64,000 bases of DNA from VAZQ01 sp963840535 (lineage in GTDB: Bacteria; Pseudomonadota; Alphaproteobacteria; Rhizobiales; Xanthobacteraceae). A model generated the notes under the pieces. That model had not been told where the DNA came from, did no database searches, and was given only the letters and a program-made list of their open reading frames with translations. A program made the translations under genes and the position numbers. This document shows, piece by piece, positions 48,542 to 57,986 of this stretch (position 1 is its first letter; every line of letters starts with the position of its first letter). The DNA is taken from assembly GCA_963840535.1 (NCBI GenBank), contig CAWIZJ010000054.1, positions 61,863 through 125,862 on the forward strand. The letters are read 5' to 3'.

Positions 48542-49318
48542 GCTGCGGCCCGTTCTGGCGTGTCCAGAGGACGGCGGTGCCGTGCCGCGCCTGGCTGCCA
48601 GGGGCTGCGGAGTATGCGGTGCGGGATCGTCCACCAGTCTGTTCTCCCCGTGCACGGGTAGAGGCCCCACCGCACGCTCCACGGGTCCCCGTGGGAGGAG
48701 GGCAAGGAGACAGGCAGGCTCGCAGAGCCACGACGTCCGTGGCACGCAACGGCTTCAGATGGGCGTTTTTCGGCCACAGACGTCCGTGACTCGCACAGTG
48801 CTGCGCGCGTGTTTCTCCCAGGCAGTCCTGCGGCAATCGGGTCCTATGCTGCTGACAAAGATAACATATTGACGAGAGCGCATTTTGTGACCTGTGAACG
48901 CTAGGTTTATACAGCGGCCAGGCATCGCTGTAAAGGATGAACTGCACAGGTGGCGAGTGTTCGGTCGCGTATCCAGGGGGCGCTCAATTGGGGTTGCAAG
49001 AGCAAACACCGTCAATGCCGAGCTTGGCAGGATCTCCGTTGCTCCTGGAACCCCAATTTCGGCACTTTTGAGTTCGCCAACAGTACCCTCTCGTTTTTTG
49101 CGAACGCTCGCAAGCGATTATTCACAAAGGCGATACGGATCTAGCATACGAAATTTCTCCGATGTACTGGGAAAGCCAATAAAGGACCGGAGAATATGAC
49201 GAGCCCGTAAAAACCTCCAGCATAGCTACAGCACGCCGCGCGTCCAAAAGCCTGCCGTGCCGTGGGCTGAAGACGTTGGGTCAGGATGGGTCAAAGGCGG
49301 TACATCCTCCATCCGGCT
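48542..49318. other. Intergenic region
   Basis: About 775 bases upstream of the hybrid kinase and downstream of the lipoprotein gene. Codon preferences are lost after 48,870, where sequence turns AT-richer. No gene, repeat or clear promoter could be supported; a remnant of a mobile element is possible but not recognised. Confidence 0.35.
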
Positions 49319-49723
49319 TTAGCGCGCCACCTGGATGGCCGTGCCGTGGCACGTCAGCCACGCCCAGCAGTTTTTGCTCACGTAGGTCATACCCATGCCC
49401 GAGGCTTCACATCCCACGTGCACGAGGCCGTTGCCGCCGAGGCGTGCGGCCTTGGCCCGTAACTGATCGGTCGCCTCCTCCTGGGTCGGGGCGGGATCCC
49501 AGAACTTGTTCTGGCAGGAGGTCGCACTGAGGGGCTGCAGCAGCACATATTCGCGCGTGTGCATGTCGCTCTCGCGGTAGACGGGCACCTGACGCCTGAG
49601 ATCCTCCACCGTTGTGGGGTCAAGCGGGATGCGGTCCGAGAAAGACCCCAAGCACCCGATGACCAGGCAGGACACGACGACAGCCCACAGGCACTGGCGC
49701 ACGATCACCAGAGAGTCCTCCAT
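49319..49723 (-). CDS. RcsF-like lipoprotein
   Basis: A 134-residue protein. The N-terminal hydrophobic stretch WAVVVSCLVIGC ends in a lipobox with Cys24 as the likely lipidation site. The rest resembles RcsF: SCQNKFW, then a helix EEATDQLRAKAARLGGNGLV, VGCEAS and NCWAWLTCHGTAIQV, giving four cysteines that would form the two disulfides typical of RcsF. In enterobacteria RcsF reports outer-membrane stress; no Rcs partners are present here, so only the fold is claimed. Confidence 0.6.
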   Translation of the reverse strand: MEDSLVIVRQCLWAVVVSCLVIGCLGSFSDRIPLDPTTVEDLRRQVPVYRESDMHTREYVLLQPLSATSCQNKFWDPAPTQEEATDQLRAKAARLGGNGLVHVGCEASGMGMTYVSKNCWAWLTCHGTAIQVAR

Positions 49724-49850
49724 TACTATCGGCGCACTCAGCGGGAATCATCAAGGGAAATGAAGACGGCGGCTTGCTCGCAGGAGCCCCATGGATTCCC
49801 ACCCTCTGCTGCTGAGCAGGGCCATTGTATCATGGCTGCCGGTCGAGTAT

Positions 49851-50112
49851 TAGGAAATACAAAGCCACTTTTCACGCGAGTCTTTTCCACCGACCGCGTG
49901 CGCCCCCCCGTGCTCCCCTGCCGCCTGGTGCCCGCGCCTGGGGTCGGCCCGCACGCCCAGCGCCGCACCCCCTGGAGAGCGCATCGCCAGGGGGTGTAGG
50001 GCGTGCCCTAGGCTCCCCGCGCTACCGGGAGCTACCCCTCGGCCTTGCCAGCGCTTGGCGCTGCGGGCATGCCTGGTGCTGGGTGACGGGCAGCGAGGAC
50101 TGGTTAAGCGGG
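49851..50112. repeat. 262-bp direct repeat, copy 1 (IS91-like end)
   Basis: Matches 54240-54501 over its full length with only a handful of differences. It contains several hairpins, such as CACCCCCTGG / CCAGGGGGTG near 49967-49998, and CAGCGC / GCGCTG near 50049. Its first bases (GGAAATACAAAGCCACTTTT) also match the end of the IS91-like remnant at 40362. No transposase accompanies this copy. Confidence 0.85.
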
Positions 50113-50205
50113 CGTGTGGGCGGGTAAAGAGTGGGGTATCGAGGTACAATGAGGGAGTTTTGGAAGCGGTTAAGCGTTAGTATTGGGCATCGGTAGGAGC
50201 CCCCC

Positions 50206-50992
50206 GTGCGCGATCCACACGTACAAACCTTGCACTACACGATTGGCTCTGGCGAAGGAATCTCTTATCAGGATCCAGAGGCTCTATCGTTTTCGAACCA
50301 CCTGGGGGATTTTGAGCTGGTTGATCAGGAGCTTCGAATCCAGCCGACCGAGCACTTCTCGGATGAGCAGGAAGCACGTACAGCAATTGAGCCGTTCTTG
50401 CGAGATTGGGAGATTGAGTCTGATCTCACATCCAACGTCGGAGCCATCCGCTTTACATTCGCCCGAGTGGAGTTGATTGACCGTGATCCGCCTCCGCCCG
50501 GAGGACCGCTGGTTATAAATATGAAGGCAGCGATAGGTGCATTTGCTGTCACCGGTAATGCCTCACTTCATTTGACATACAGGATGTATCCTAAACCATC
50601 CCAAACATTTTGCGCAACATCCGAGGTTCAGCTTGCATATCGGCGGTGGATTGGCTTTCGTTCTGGAAAAGAACCTTTACCGGCTATGGCTTACTTCGTG
50701 TTAACCCTTTTGGAATCTCTTGCCGGAAATAGGCCGAGTGCGGCGCGCATCTTTCAAATTGATCAGGATATTCTCAAAACTAGTGGGAAATCTTAGCTCG
50801 ACCAAGGGCGACGAAAGCACAGCTCGAAAAGTAGGGCGAAAATCCGGTTCCGTTGTTCCATTCCAAGAATTATCGGCGGCTGAGAAGCAGTGGCTTGAGG
50901 AAGCTGTCCCAAAAGTTATCTACCAACTCGGACAGCACGCCTCTGGCGCGCCCTTGACACGGCTCACCATGAACGACCGGCCTCGTATTTGA
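50206..50992 (+). CDS. Unrecognised protein, one frameshift
   Basis: From GTG 50206 (RDPHVQTLHYTIGSGEGI), with TAGGAG upstream, to a stop at 50992, about 262 residues. The first frame closes at 50796 after DQDILKTSGKS; the next frame begins at that point and continues GNLSSTKGDESTARK and LSAAEKQWLEEAVPKVIYQL. A one-base slip near 50785 joins them. The N-terminal part is rich in beta strands, and the C-terminal part is helical. No family recognised. One of very few frame breaks in the right part of the window. Confidence 0.5.
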
Positions 50993-51062
50993 AGATGGTG
51001 CTGTCCCATAAGGGCGTGCAGCTGGCTACATCCCACGTCTGCTCGTACCAGGTATCTGCCAT
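50964..51062 (-). CDS. Possible 32-residue small protein
   Basis: From ATG 51062, with AAGGA 10 bases upstream, reading MADTWYEQTWDVASCTPLWD and ending AGRSW at 50964. It overlaps the 3' end of the preceding plus-strand gene by 29 bases. The ribosome binding site and the spacing are good but the length is too short for certainty; no family recognised. Confidence 0.25.
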   Translation of the reverse strand: MADTWYEQTWDVASCTPLWDSTIFKYEAGRSW

Positions 51063-51383
51063 AGCGTGATTCCTTAGAGGTTGGTTATATGGAGGGGATA
51101 TTGTAGGTCTCTCAGCCCCAGCAGGTAGGCCGCGAGCCCCCAGGATCGCTTGTAGCTGTTCCCCTCCAGCGGCACACAGAAACCCGTAGGGCCTGGGTCT
51201 TTTAGGTGCCTTCCTGACCATCCTGGAGCCTCGGTTGGGGGTTTCTGAGGGGCCTGGGTGGGGCAAAATTACGCAAAGCTTCTTCTCAATATATCCTATG
51301 GCCGTGCTATACTTTTTGCGCCTCCCAGCCCCACGTTACACGCGAAAGCATGCGGCGATGCATCTCGATAAGGAGCGCGCATT

Positions 51384-52646
51384 ATGGCGCGGATTCTTCT
51401 CAGTTACCGGCGTGACGACAGTAGCGGGCACGCGGGGCGGTTATATGATCGCCTCAGCCAGCACTTTGGCCGCGACAACCTCTTCATGGACGTTGACACC
51501 ATCGCTCTCGGCCTTGATTTTGTCGAAGCCATCCAAGACGCTGTAGGCTCCTGTGATGTCTTGCTGGCCGTGATCGGTCGGCAGTGGCTGACCAGCACCG
51601 ATTCTCAGGGACACCGGCGTTTAGACAACCCCGAAGACTTTGTGCGCCTCGAAATCACTACCGCGCTGGAGCGGGGGATTCGTGTCATCCCCGTGCTGGT
51701 CGGAGGGGCGTCCATGCCTCGCTCCATTGAATTACCGGACGTGTTGAGGCCCTTAGCCCGCCGCCAAGCACTTATAGTAGGCGATCACTTTCACCCCGAT
51801 GTCGACCGCCTGATTGCGGCATTAGAGACGGTACTCGGTATTACCCCATCCGCACGGGAGCAGGCAGCCGAACCGTGCATGGCCTCTTCGGGCACTCCGC
51901 CCCACAACACCTCCCCCATCACACGTTCTCCAGCCCCTCCTACGGCGTTGGAACCCTCATTCACTAACAGCATCGGCATGGAGTTTGTGCTGATTCCCGC
52001 TGGGACGTTCATGATGGGGTCTCCAGACTCGGATACAGAAGCGCATAAGAACGAAAAGCCCGCCCACCGTGTCACCATCAGTCAGCCGTTTTATCTGGGG
52101 AAGTACCCGGTCACTCAAGCGCAGTGGGAAGCGGTGATGGGCAACAATCCAGGCGTCTTCACGGGTGATCCAAACCGTCCGGTGGAATATGTTTCTTGGA
52201 ACGAGGTGCAGGAATTTCTGCACATGCTCAACGAGAGGGAGGGAGGCGGAGACTACCGCCTGCCGACCGAAGCTCAGTGGGAATATGCCTGCCGTGGCGG
52301 TACGGAGACTCCCCGGTACCATGCTGATGTCAACGCTATCGCATGGTACGAGGGGAACAGCAACCGTCAAACGCATCCAGTCGGCCAGAAATTGCCGAAT
52401 GCCTGGGGGTTATACGACATGCTGGGCAATGTGCACGAGTGGTGTCACGAGGGAAGGCAGAATTACACGGCAGATGCAGTAATTGATCCGATAGGGCCGA
52501 CTGCTAGCGCCGTTCGTGTCCTTCGGGGCGGCAGTTGGAACTACTCCGCGCAGTTCGTGCGGGCGGCCTTCCGCTACCGGCCCCTCCCCGGCTACCGCTT
52601 CGTCAACCTTGGTTTCCGCTGTGCGAGTTCAGGAAGGCGGAGGTAA
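51384..52646 (+). CDS. TIR domain - FGE-sulfatase domain fusion protein
   Basis: A 420-residue protein with AAGGAG before ATG 51384. Residues 1-145 are a TIR domain: ILLSYRRDDSSGHAGRLYDR, FMDVDTIALGLDF, and the conserved glutamate in FVRLEITTALERG (Glu90). A Pro/Ser linker (about 155-185) joins it to a formylglycine-generating-enzyme-like domain starting SIGMEFVLIPAGTFMMGSPD, with GDYRLPTEAQWEYACRGG, GLYDMLGNVHEWCHEG and the end RVLRGGSWNYSAQFVRAAFR. TIR domains often degrade NAD or pass signals in defence; FGE-like domains in such fusions act as binding modules and their C-terminus is a common target of diversity-generating retroelements. No reverse transcriptase or template repeat is in the window. 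Function inferred only. Confidence 0.88.
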   Translation: MARILLSYRRDDSSGHAGRLYDRLSQHFGRDNLFMDVDTIALGLDFVEAIQDAVGSCDVLLAVIGRQWLTSTDSQGHRRLDNPEDFVRLEITTALERGIRVIPVLVGGASMPRSIELPDVLRPLARRQALIVGDHFHPDVDRLIAALETVLGITPSAREQAAEPCMASSGTPPHNTSPITRSPAPPTALEPSFTNSIGMEFVLIPAGTFMMGSPDSDTEAHKNEKPAHRVTISQPFYLGKYPVTQAQWEAVMGNNPGVFTGDPNRPVEYVSWNEVQEFLHMLNEREGGGDYRLPTEAQWEYACRGGTETPRYHADVNAIAWYEGNSNRQTHPVGQKLPNAWGLYDMLGNVHEWCHEGRQNYTADAVIDPIGPTASAVRVLRGGSWNYSAQFVRAAFRYRPLPGYRFVNLGFRCASSGRRR

Positions 52647-52862
52647 GAGCAGGAGCAGAGCAGGACGGGCTAGACGGAGCGGAGCCGCCCCATGTTTGAC
52701 ACGGAAGAGGGGAACCGCCAGCGGGCGAGGCTGAGGCCAGGGAGTCTACTGGTCATACTATACAAATCGTGCGCTCACGACACACACATATATCCAAGTC
52801 AACATAGAGGAAGGAAATGTCCGTCGAAGGGGTAAAGAGCCAATATTTCAGAGGAGATTGTC

Positions 52863-53075
52863 ATGGGAAAAGCGATGGTCTATTACTTCACATTCTTCGA
52901 CATGGACAAAGGGGAAACCGTGCGACCGCGACGACCTGGAACGCTTGAGGCCATTGGCAATACGGGCATTGCAAGCGTCAAGCCACTGATGAGTACCGCT
53001 CTGGAAGTGGATGAATCTGAGTTAGACGACAATGGGTTTTATCCCAGAAGGTATCGTAGTGCACAGGGTGTGTAG
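52863..53075 (+). CDS. Small conserved-looking protein of unknown function
   Basis: A 70-residue protein with GGAGATTGTC before ATG 52863: GKAMVYYFTFFDMDKGETVR, then PRRPGTLEAIGNTGIASVKP. The first part could form two strands and the end is acidic (ALEVDESELDDNGFYPRR). No family recognised. It follows the TIR-FGE gene by 217 bases on the same strand. Confidence 0.55.
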   Translation: MGKAMVYYFTFFDMDKGETVRPRRPGTLEAIGNTGIASVKPLMSTALEVDESELDDNGFYPRRYRSAQGV

Positions 53076-53179
53076 GGGAGAGGCACCTCCCGGCCTATGC
53101 GGGCTGGGAAGACCCCACAGTGGAGACAGAGGGTTACCTTGTTCAACTGCCGCTGATGATGGGTGGAGACATAAAGTGA

Positions 53180-53407
53180 TTAGGCGGCAGCGGGCAGGTT
53201 CCAGACCGCGTAACCATCACTCTTGCGGGATTCGACATGGAGACTGCGCTTGGCCGTCAGCACGCAGGAGAGGGAGACACCTGCCTCGCGTGCGTGCTGA
53301 CGGATCGTGGCGTAAGTCTGGGGTCCCTTGGTCAAGAGGTCATGGAGGAACGTCCGGGCACGTCGATTGAGTTCGTTGCGTCGCTGGATATATTGGTCAG
53401 TGGACAT
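53180..53407 (-). CDS. Small winged-helix protein
   Basis: A 75-residue protein from ATG 53407 (STDQYIQRRNELNRRARTFL). The segment FLHDLLTKGPQTYATIRQHA, then AREAGVSLSCVLTAKRSLHV and the end YAVWNLPAAA match the winged-helix module often seen at the C-terminus of phage or plasmid primase-helicase proteins, here alone. It probably binds DNA. It may be a remnant of a larger gene or a stand-alone regulator. Confidence 0.5.
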   Translation of the reverse strand: MSTDQYIQRRNELNRRARTFLHDLLTKGPQTYATIRQHAREAGVSLSCVLTAKRSLHVESRKSDGYAVWNLPAAA

Positions 53408-53602
53408 TTTGCGTTCCTTTCCGGGAACCCTCCGGCCTATGCTGGCCAGAAGACTCCACAGGGGGGGGGGCACACACGTGCCTTTTCAATGCAGATTATA
53501 GGTCAACAGGCCAGTGGGCTCCATCGGTGTTACGGGTTGCATGGAACGTCATAACAGGTCTGAACGCTTGGTGCCCCAGTAAACAGGCCGTGAAGGGCGG
53601 TT

Positions 53603-53692
53603 TTAATCGTTGAGGAAGCCTCGTAGGAGGAAACCAATCAGGAAAGCGACCACCACGAGGAGGATAACTACAGGGCCAGGAACGTCGCCCAT
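53603..53692 (-). CDS. 29-residue single-helix membrane protein
   Basis: From ATG 53692 with GAGGGAG eight bases upstream: MGDVPGPVVILLVVVAFLIG then FLLRGFLND. One transmembrane helix with a positive C-terminal end. Size and shape recall the small membrane proteins that accompany pumps, such as KdpF, though no such partner is nearby. Too short for standard gene finders; supported by the good ribosome binding site and strongly hydrophobic sense. Confidence 0.45.
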   Translation of the reverse strand: MGDVPGPVVILLVVVAFLIGFLLRGFLND

Positions 53693-53896
53693 AATCGGCT
53701 CCCTCAGCATACAGGCCGCGAAGTGCGGGGAGCACACGGCTCCCCCTATCCTCCTACTCTACCATAGTTGTGTGTATTTCTTTCATCCGTGCGGCGAGTG
53801 CGGCTCGCCTCTCTGGGCTCAGGTTCAGCTTTCTTTTCACCTGGAGCAAGACTGAGTCGTGAGGGAAAAAGATTTTCGTGCCGCCTTGGTGCTGGA

Positions 53897-54034
53897 CTAC
53901 CCTCCCCCCGACTTTGGAGCGAGCCCAAGATAGTACGGGAGTTCGGTAGGGTCGGTAATGTACACGCAGTACTCGGGCTCATCGGCGCACTTCCAGATGT
54001 GCACTTCCTGTTCGGCTTTGATCAATTTCGTCAT
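53897..54034 (-). CDS. 45-residue small protein
   Basis: From ATG 54034 with GGAGA six bases upstream: TKLIKAEQEVHIWKCADEPE, then YCVYITDPTELPYYLGLAPK and a Gly-rich end. It is hydrophilic with two cysteines and several aromatic residues, which would suit a small folded domain. No family recognised. Confidence 0.35.
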   Translation of the reverse strand: MTKLIKAEQEVHIWKCADEPEYCVYITDPTELPYYLGLAPKSGGG

Positions 54035-54239
54035 ACGGTCTCCTTGAGAAAAGTATGGGCACTGAGGACGTACCCCAGTGCCCGTATGCTCTGCCTGTTC
54101 GTTGTACTATGTTGGTGTATCGGCTGTGGCCTGTGCAGGGTATGACGGATGACAGATATGACGCATTCTACGGAAAGTCCCCTATGAGCAGCATATAGGG
54201 AAGTTTCCGTAAAACGCGTCACAAGCGTCATCCGAGGTA

Positions 54240-54501
54240 TAGGAAATACAAAGCCACTTTTCACGCGAGTCTTTTCCACCGACCGCGTGCGTACCCCCGT
54301 GCCCCCCTGCCGCCTGGTGCCCGCGCCTGGGGTCGGCCCGCACGCCCAGCGCCGCACCCCCTGGAGAGCGCATCGCCAGGGGGTGCAGGGCGTGCCCTAG
54401 GCTCCCCGCGCTACCGGGAGCTACCCCTCGGCCTTGCCAGCGCTTGGCGCTGCGGGCATGCCTGGTGCTGGGTGACGGGCAGCGAGGACTGGTTAAGCGG
54501 G
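54240..54501. repeat. 262-bp direct repeat, copy 2 (IS91-like end)
   Basis: Second copy of the repeat at 49851-50112, in the same orientation. It is followed at 54502-54825 by sequence leading into the IS91-like transposase remnant (54826), so the repeat is the non-coding 3' end of that element. Just after it, ACTGGTACAAACGCTATA occurs twice, at about 54504 and 54553. Confidence 0.85.
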
Positions 54502-54825
54502 GACTGGTACAAACGCTATAGGACGGGGAAGCGCTTGGGCGCACGCAGTGAGAGACTGGTACAAACGCTATAAGCCGGCTTCAACCCTCTGGCACACGCG
54601 TAGGCGCTGCGGAGGGGCGGCGGGGCGAGAGACTGGTGCAACGCGTGCGGGCGTGCAGGACGCTGCCAAGCAAGGGATGTGGCACACGAGCGGCAGCGAG
54701 ACGCATTGGGGGGGCGGGCAGGACGTAGGCCGGCCCGCCCTCCCCACCGGCAGGGAAAGGGGAGACCTCAGACGGAGGACCAGACGACGGCTGCCGGAGA
54801 CGGGTCTGCGACACACCAGGCGCGG

Positions 54826-55690
54826 TCAGGTAGAGGACCAGGCGAAGGCTTCCTGGCGGACTCGGGCCGGAGCGATCGGGGGTGGGTCGGCCGTGAGCTT
54901 CAGATGCCGCAGGATTTTTGTGATGATCTCGCCTTGGGTGATGGTAGCGAGGATCCGCAGCGCCCCCTGCTGACACCAGGGGCAGCGCGCCATGTCCAGC
55001 GCAAACACCCGCTTCAGCAGCCGCGCCCAGCTCCAGTGCGGCGACACCGTGTCCGTCGCCTCCTCGTCCACCCCTTGCTGGCGTGGCGTCGGGATGAGCG
55101 CCCCGCGCAGATGGCTGTGTGGCGCTAGACACCCGCCATAGCGCACCAGATGGACCCGCGGCAGTGGCACGAGAGCTGCCAGCTTCTCCAAGAGTTCCAA
55201 CGGCGAGAGGCGAATGCCCGTGGTCCCGTCAGACCACGGGTGCGTGAAGGTGTAGACGAGATCGCCGTTGGCATCGCGCTCCAGACGCTCCAGGGACACG
55301 GCACCGCGGGCCGTATAGCGGATCAGGCGTTCCAACTGATCGCGCCGATGGGCGGGGACCTGGGTGTTGGCGTGCAGGAAAAACCCGTGGACGCTGGCAC
55401 AGCGTGTCCCGGTGAGCGTTGGCGCCTCACCCTCGTCGCCAAAGCCCGCACCGATGCACCGCACCTTCTGCCCCGCGCGTTCGCCAAAGGCGATGCGCTG
55501 CTGCACGGAGGCCGCCAGGGTATGGGCGAGATCCGGCGCGCTGTCGCGCAGGGGGTCATACCCTGTGGCCATGGCCGCCTCCGTGTCTGCCTCCAGGTAC
55601 CCCAGACGACGTAGCATACGGATAACCCGCCGATTACCCCATTCTATGGTGCCAAACGGCCGAACACAAGCGCTGTCTCCTGTGAGGCAC
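54826..55690 (-). pseudogene. IS91-family transposase, 5'-truncated
   Basis: About 285 residues of the C-terminal part of an IS91/IS801-type transposase: SVHGFFLHANTQVPAHRRDQ, LERLIRYTARGAVSLERLE, HPWSDGTTGIRLSPLELLEK, LVRYGGCLAPHSHLRGAL and a zinc-like RVFALDMARCPWCQQG, to stop at 54826. The N-terminal part is lost at about 55690, right next to the 3' end of prs. The end matches the remnant at 40828. Confidence 0.8.
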
Positions 55691-55708
55691 AGGGACGCCC
55701 TGCGGACC

Positions 55709-55902
55709 CTAACGGAACAAGGCAGAAACGCTGTCGCCGTCGTGGATCGCCTTGATCCCTGCGGCGAAGAGGGGCGCCACTGAAAGGACGGTGAGCTTGT
55801 CAATGCGCTTGGCCGGCGCAATTGGTACAGAGTCGGTGACGAAGATCGACCGGATGGAAGACTGCACCAGGCGCTCGATGGCACGGCCGGACAATATGCC
55901 AT
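55709..55902 (-). pseudogene. prs: Ribose-phosphate pyrophosphokinase, C-terminal fragment
   Basis: Encodes the last 64 residues of PRPP synthetase: GILSGRAIERLVQSS, VTDSVPIAPAKRIDKLTVLS and IHDGDSVSALFR, stop TAG at 55709-55711. It is the missing end of the gene that begins at 58743; the IS at 55903-57986 lies between. The 6-base TGCCAT at 55897-55902 is the target duplication. Confidence 0.93.
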
Positions 55903-57986
55903 CTCGCATTCCGCACCCCGTAAGCGGCAATCAAACGCATTTTTTCTGATGGTATTTTGGCCTCAATGAGGCCATACCCATAGGAGGGTTGAAGTCTCCA
56001 AGCCGCATCCAGCAGCCAAAGGCCTCCGTGGGAGAGCGCTATGCCGAGCATACCATCTGAAATCGAGGTGTACCCCGTCCACCATCTGCCCATTATTAAG
56101 GCTTACGCCGACCAACTGGGCCTCGTCAGCCTCATCAATCACTACGTGCCCACGGCGATGGACGTGGACGCAGGCACGGTCGTGCTGGGCCTCGTCTTGG
56201 ATACGCTCAGTGGCCGGAGCCCGCTCTACCGCCTCGAAGAGTTCTTCGCGCACCACGACACCGAACTCCTCTTGGGTAAAGCCTTACCCCCGCAGGCCTT
56301 TACCGATGATACGGTGGGGCGCGTCCTTGATCGCCTCTACGACTTCGGCACGATGCGGCTCTTTACCGACTGTGCCGTCCGCGCGGTCACGCGGTTTGAC
56401 TTGGAGCGACGCTCTGTGCACTTTGATACCACCTCCCGCAGTGTCTGGGGCGCGTATCAGTTTGCCGAGACGCAGGACCTCCCCTTCCAGGTGACTTATG
56501 GCTATAGCAAGGATAAGCGGCCGGACCTCAAGCAATGCGTCCTCTCCACCCTGTGCGTGGAGGGCGCTGTGCCGATTTGGGGCAAGCCCGAGGATGGGAA
56601 TGCGTCGGAGAAGACCCTCAATGCGACGCTATTGTCGGAGATCACCCAACGTTTAGCCTGCTATGGAGTGCAACCGGGCGCGTATATCTCCATTGCGGAC
56701 GCCGCCCTGGTGACGGCAGACAATCTCGCTGCTCTCCGGGACACTTTGTTCATCACCCGCCTCCCCGCCACCTAGAGCGCATGTGGACGGGTCATTGCGG
56801 AGGCCGTCGCCCACAACCGCTGGGAGGAGGTGGGCGTGCTGGCCCAGACGCCCCCGACGAAGCACCGTCCGGGGACCTTCTATAAAGTAGCCGAGGGAAA
56901 GGTCACCTTATACGGCAAAACCTATCGGGCTGTGGTGGTCCACTCCAGCAGCCAGGATCAACGCCGGCAGAAGCACCTGGAGCGTGAGATCCAGGCGTCA
57001 TACGCGACGCTGGAGGCGACCGTGCGCGAGGCGGCCCGGCAGGAGTATTGCTGTCACGCGGATGCCGAAGCCGCCGCCGCAAAGCTGCGGGCGCTGCAGA
57101 GTGCCTATCACTGGGTGAAAGTAGACGTCGCGGAGCGCCCGAAGTATGGCCCTGGACGGCCGAGCCGCACGCAGCCACGCAGAGTCAAAGCGGTGCGGTA
57201 TGGCCTGCAGGTCACTCGGCATGAGCAGTCTGAAGTCATCGCCCGCAAGACCCCAGAGACGGGCTGTTTCGTCCTCCTGACGCATGTGCCCACCGCAGGC
57301 GAGATGGCCCATAGGGCGGGGGACGTGCTGCAGGCCTACAAAGAGCAGCATGGGATCGAGCAAAACTTCGGCTTCTTGAAGGACCCGCTCATTGTCAATA
57401 GCCTGTTTCTGAAGAAGCCTGAGCGGATCGAAGCCCTCGGGCTGGTGTTATTGCTGGCGCTGCTGCTGTGGCGTCTGATAGAGAAAACGCTCCGAGTCCA
57501 CGTGGAGACCACGGAGACCCCATGGACAGGGTGGGACAAGAAGGCCACACAGAAGCCAACGGCCTTCATGATGATGACCAAGTTTGCGGCGGTAATAGTC
57601 ATCAAAGTCGGGCCCCAACGCCAGCTCGCCCACCCACTGTCGACGGTCCAACAGCAATACCTCCGGGCCCTGGGTGTCCCTGCGACGTACTTCACAGTTC
57701 CCCAGAGTGGATACCGCGATGAGACTGGCACGAGCAGGCGTCAAAAGTCTCCTGGCTCACCTAGACGGGTGGGACAGACCGCGAGGGAGAAGCCGTTACG
57801 GAGTGGAGGAGCTGCACCCCAGCTGTATCCGCTCGCGGGCTCACAAGGCGCCACACCGGCATGATGATGTGAGGCAGGAGCAAAGAGACATGCTCTGGAA
57901 TGGTTCTAGAGGACCATGCCACGTTTAGCTAGAGAGCCTTCCTCGTAAACCATCCTAGACCCAGAAAAAAGGGTGCGGAATGTGAG
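55903..57986 (+). mobile_element. IS1634-like insertion sequence inserted in prs
   Basis: A 2,084-base element with 16-base terminal inverted repeats, CTCGCATTCCGCACCC on the left (55903-55918) and GGGTGCGGAATGTGAG on the right (57971-57986), differing at one position. It is flanked by a direct TGCCAT duplication (55897-55902 and 57987-57992). It carries the transposase at 56041-57864. Removing it with one duplication rejoins prs in frame. Confidence 0.93.
56041..57864 (+). pseudogene. IS1634-family transposase with in-frame stop
   Basis: One frame from ATG 56041 to 57864, broken only by TAG at 56773-56775 (in RLPAT-stop-SACGRVIAEAVA, where the family has tyrosine). Before it: VYPVHHLPIIKAYADQLGLV and VHFDTTSRSVWGAYQFAE with the first Asp; after it: EVGVLAQTPPTKHRPGTFYK and YKEQHGIEQNFGFLKDPLIV with the last Glu, then LEALGLVLLLALLLWRLIEK-like helix. 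Without readthrough it is inactive. Confidence 0.85.

Noticed and set aside
46160..48661. An 833-codon plus-strand frame opposite the large hybrid kinase
   Set aside because: Its composition is that of an antisense shadow and the minus-strand protein has complete MASE1, CHASE, PAS, kinase and receiver domains.
51300..53100. A full diversity-generating retroelement around the TIR-FGE gene
   Set aside because: No reverse transcriptase, accessory protein or template repeat is present in the window; only the target-like C-terminus is seen.
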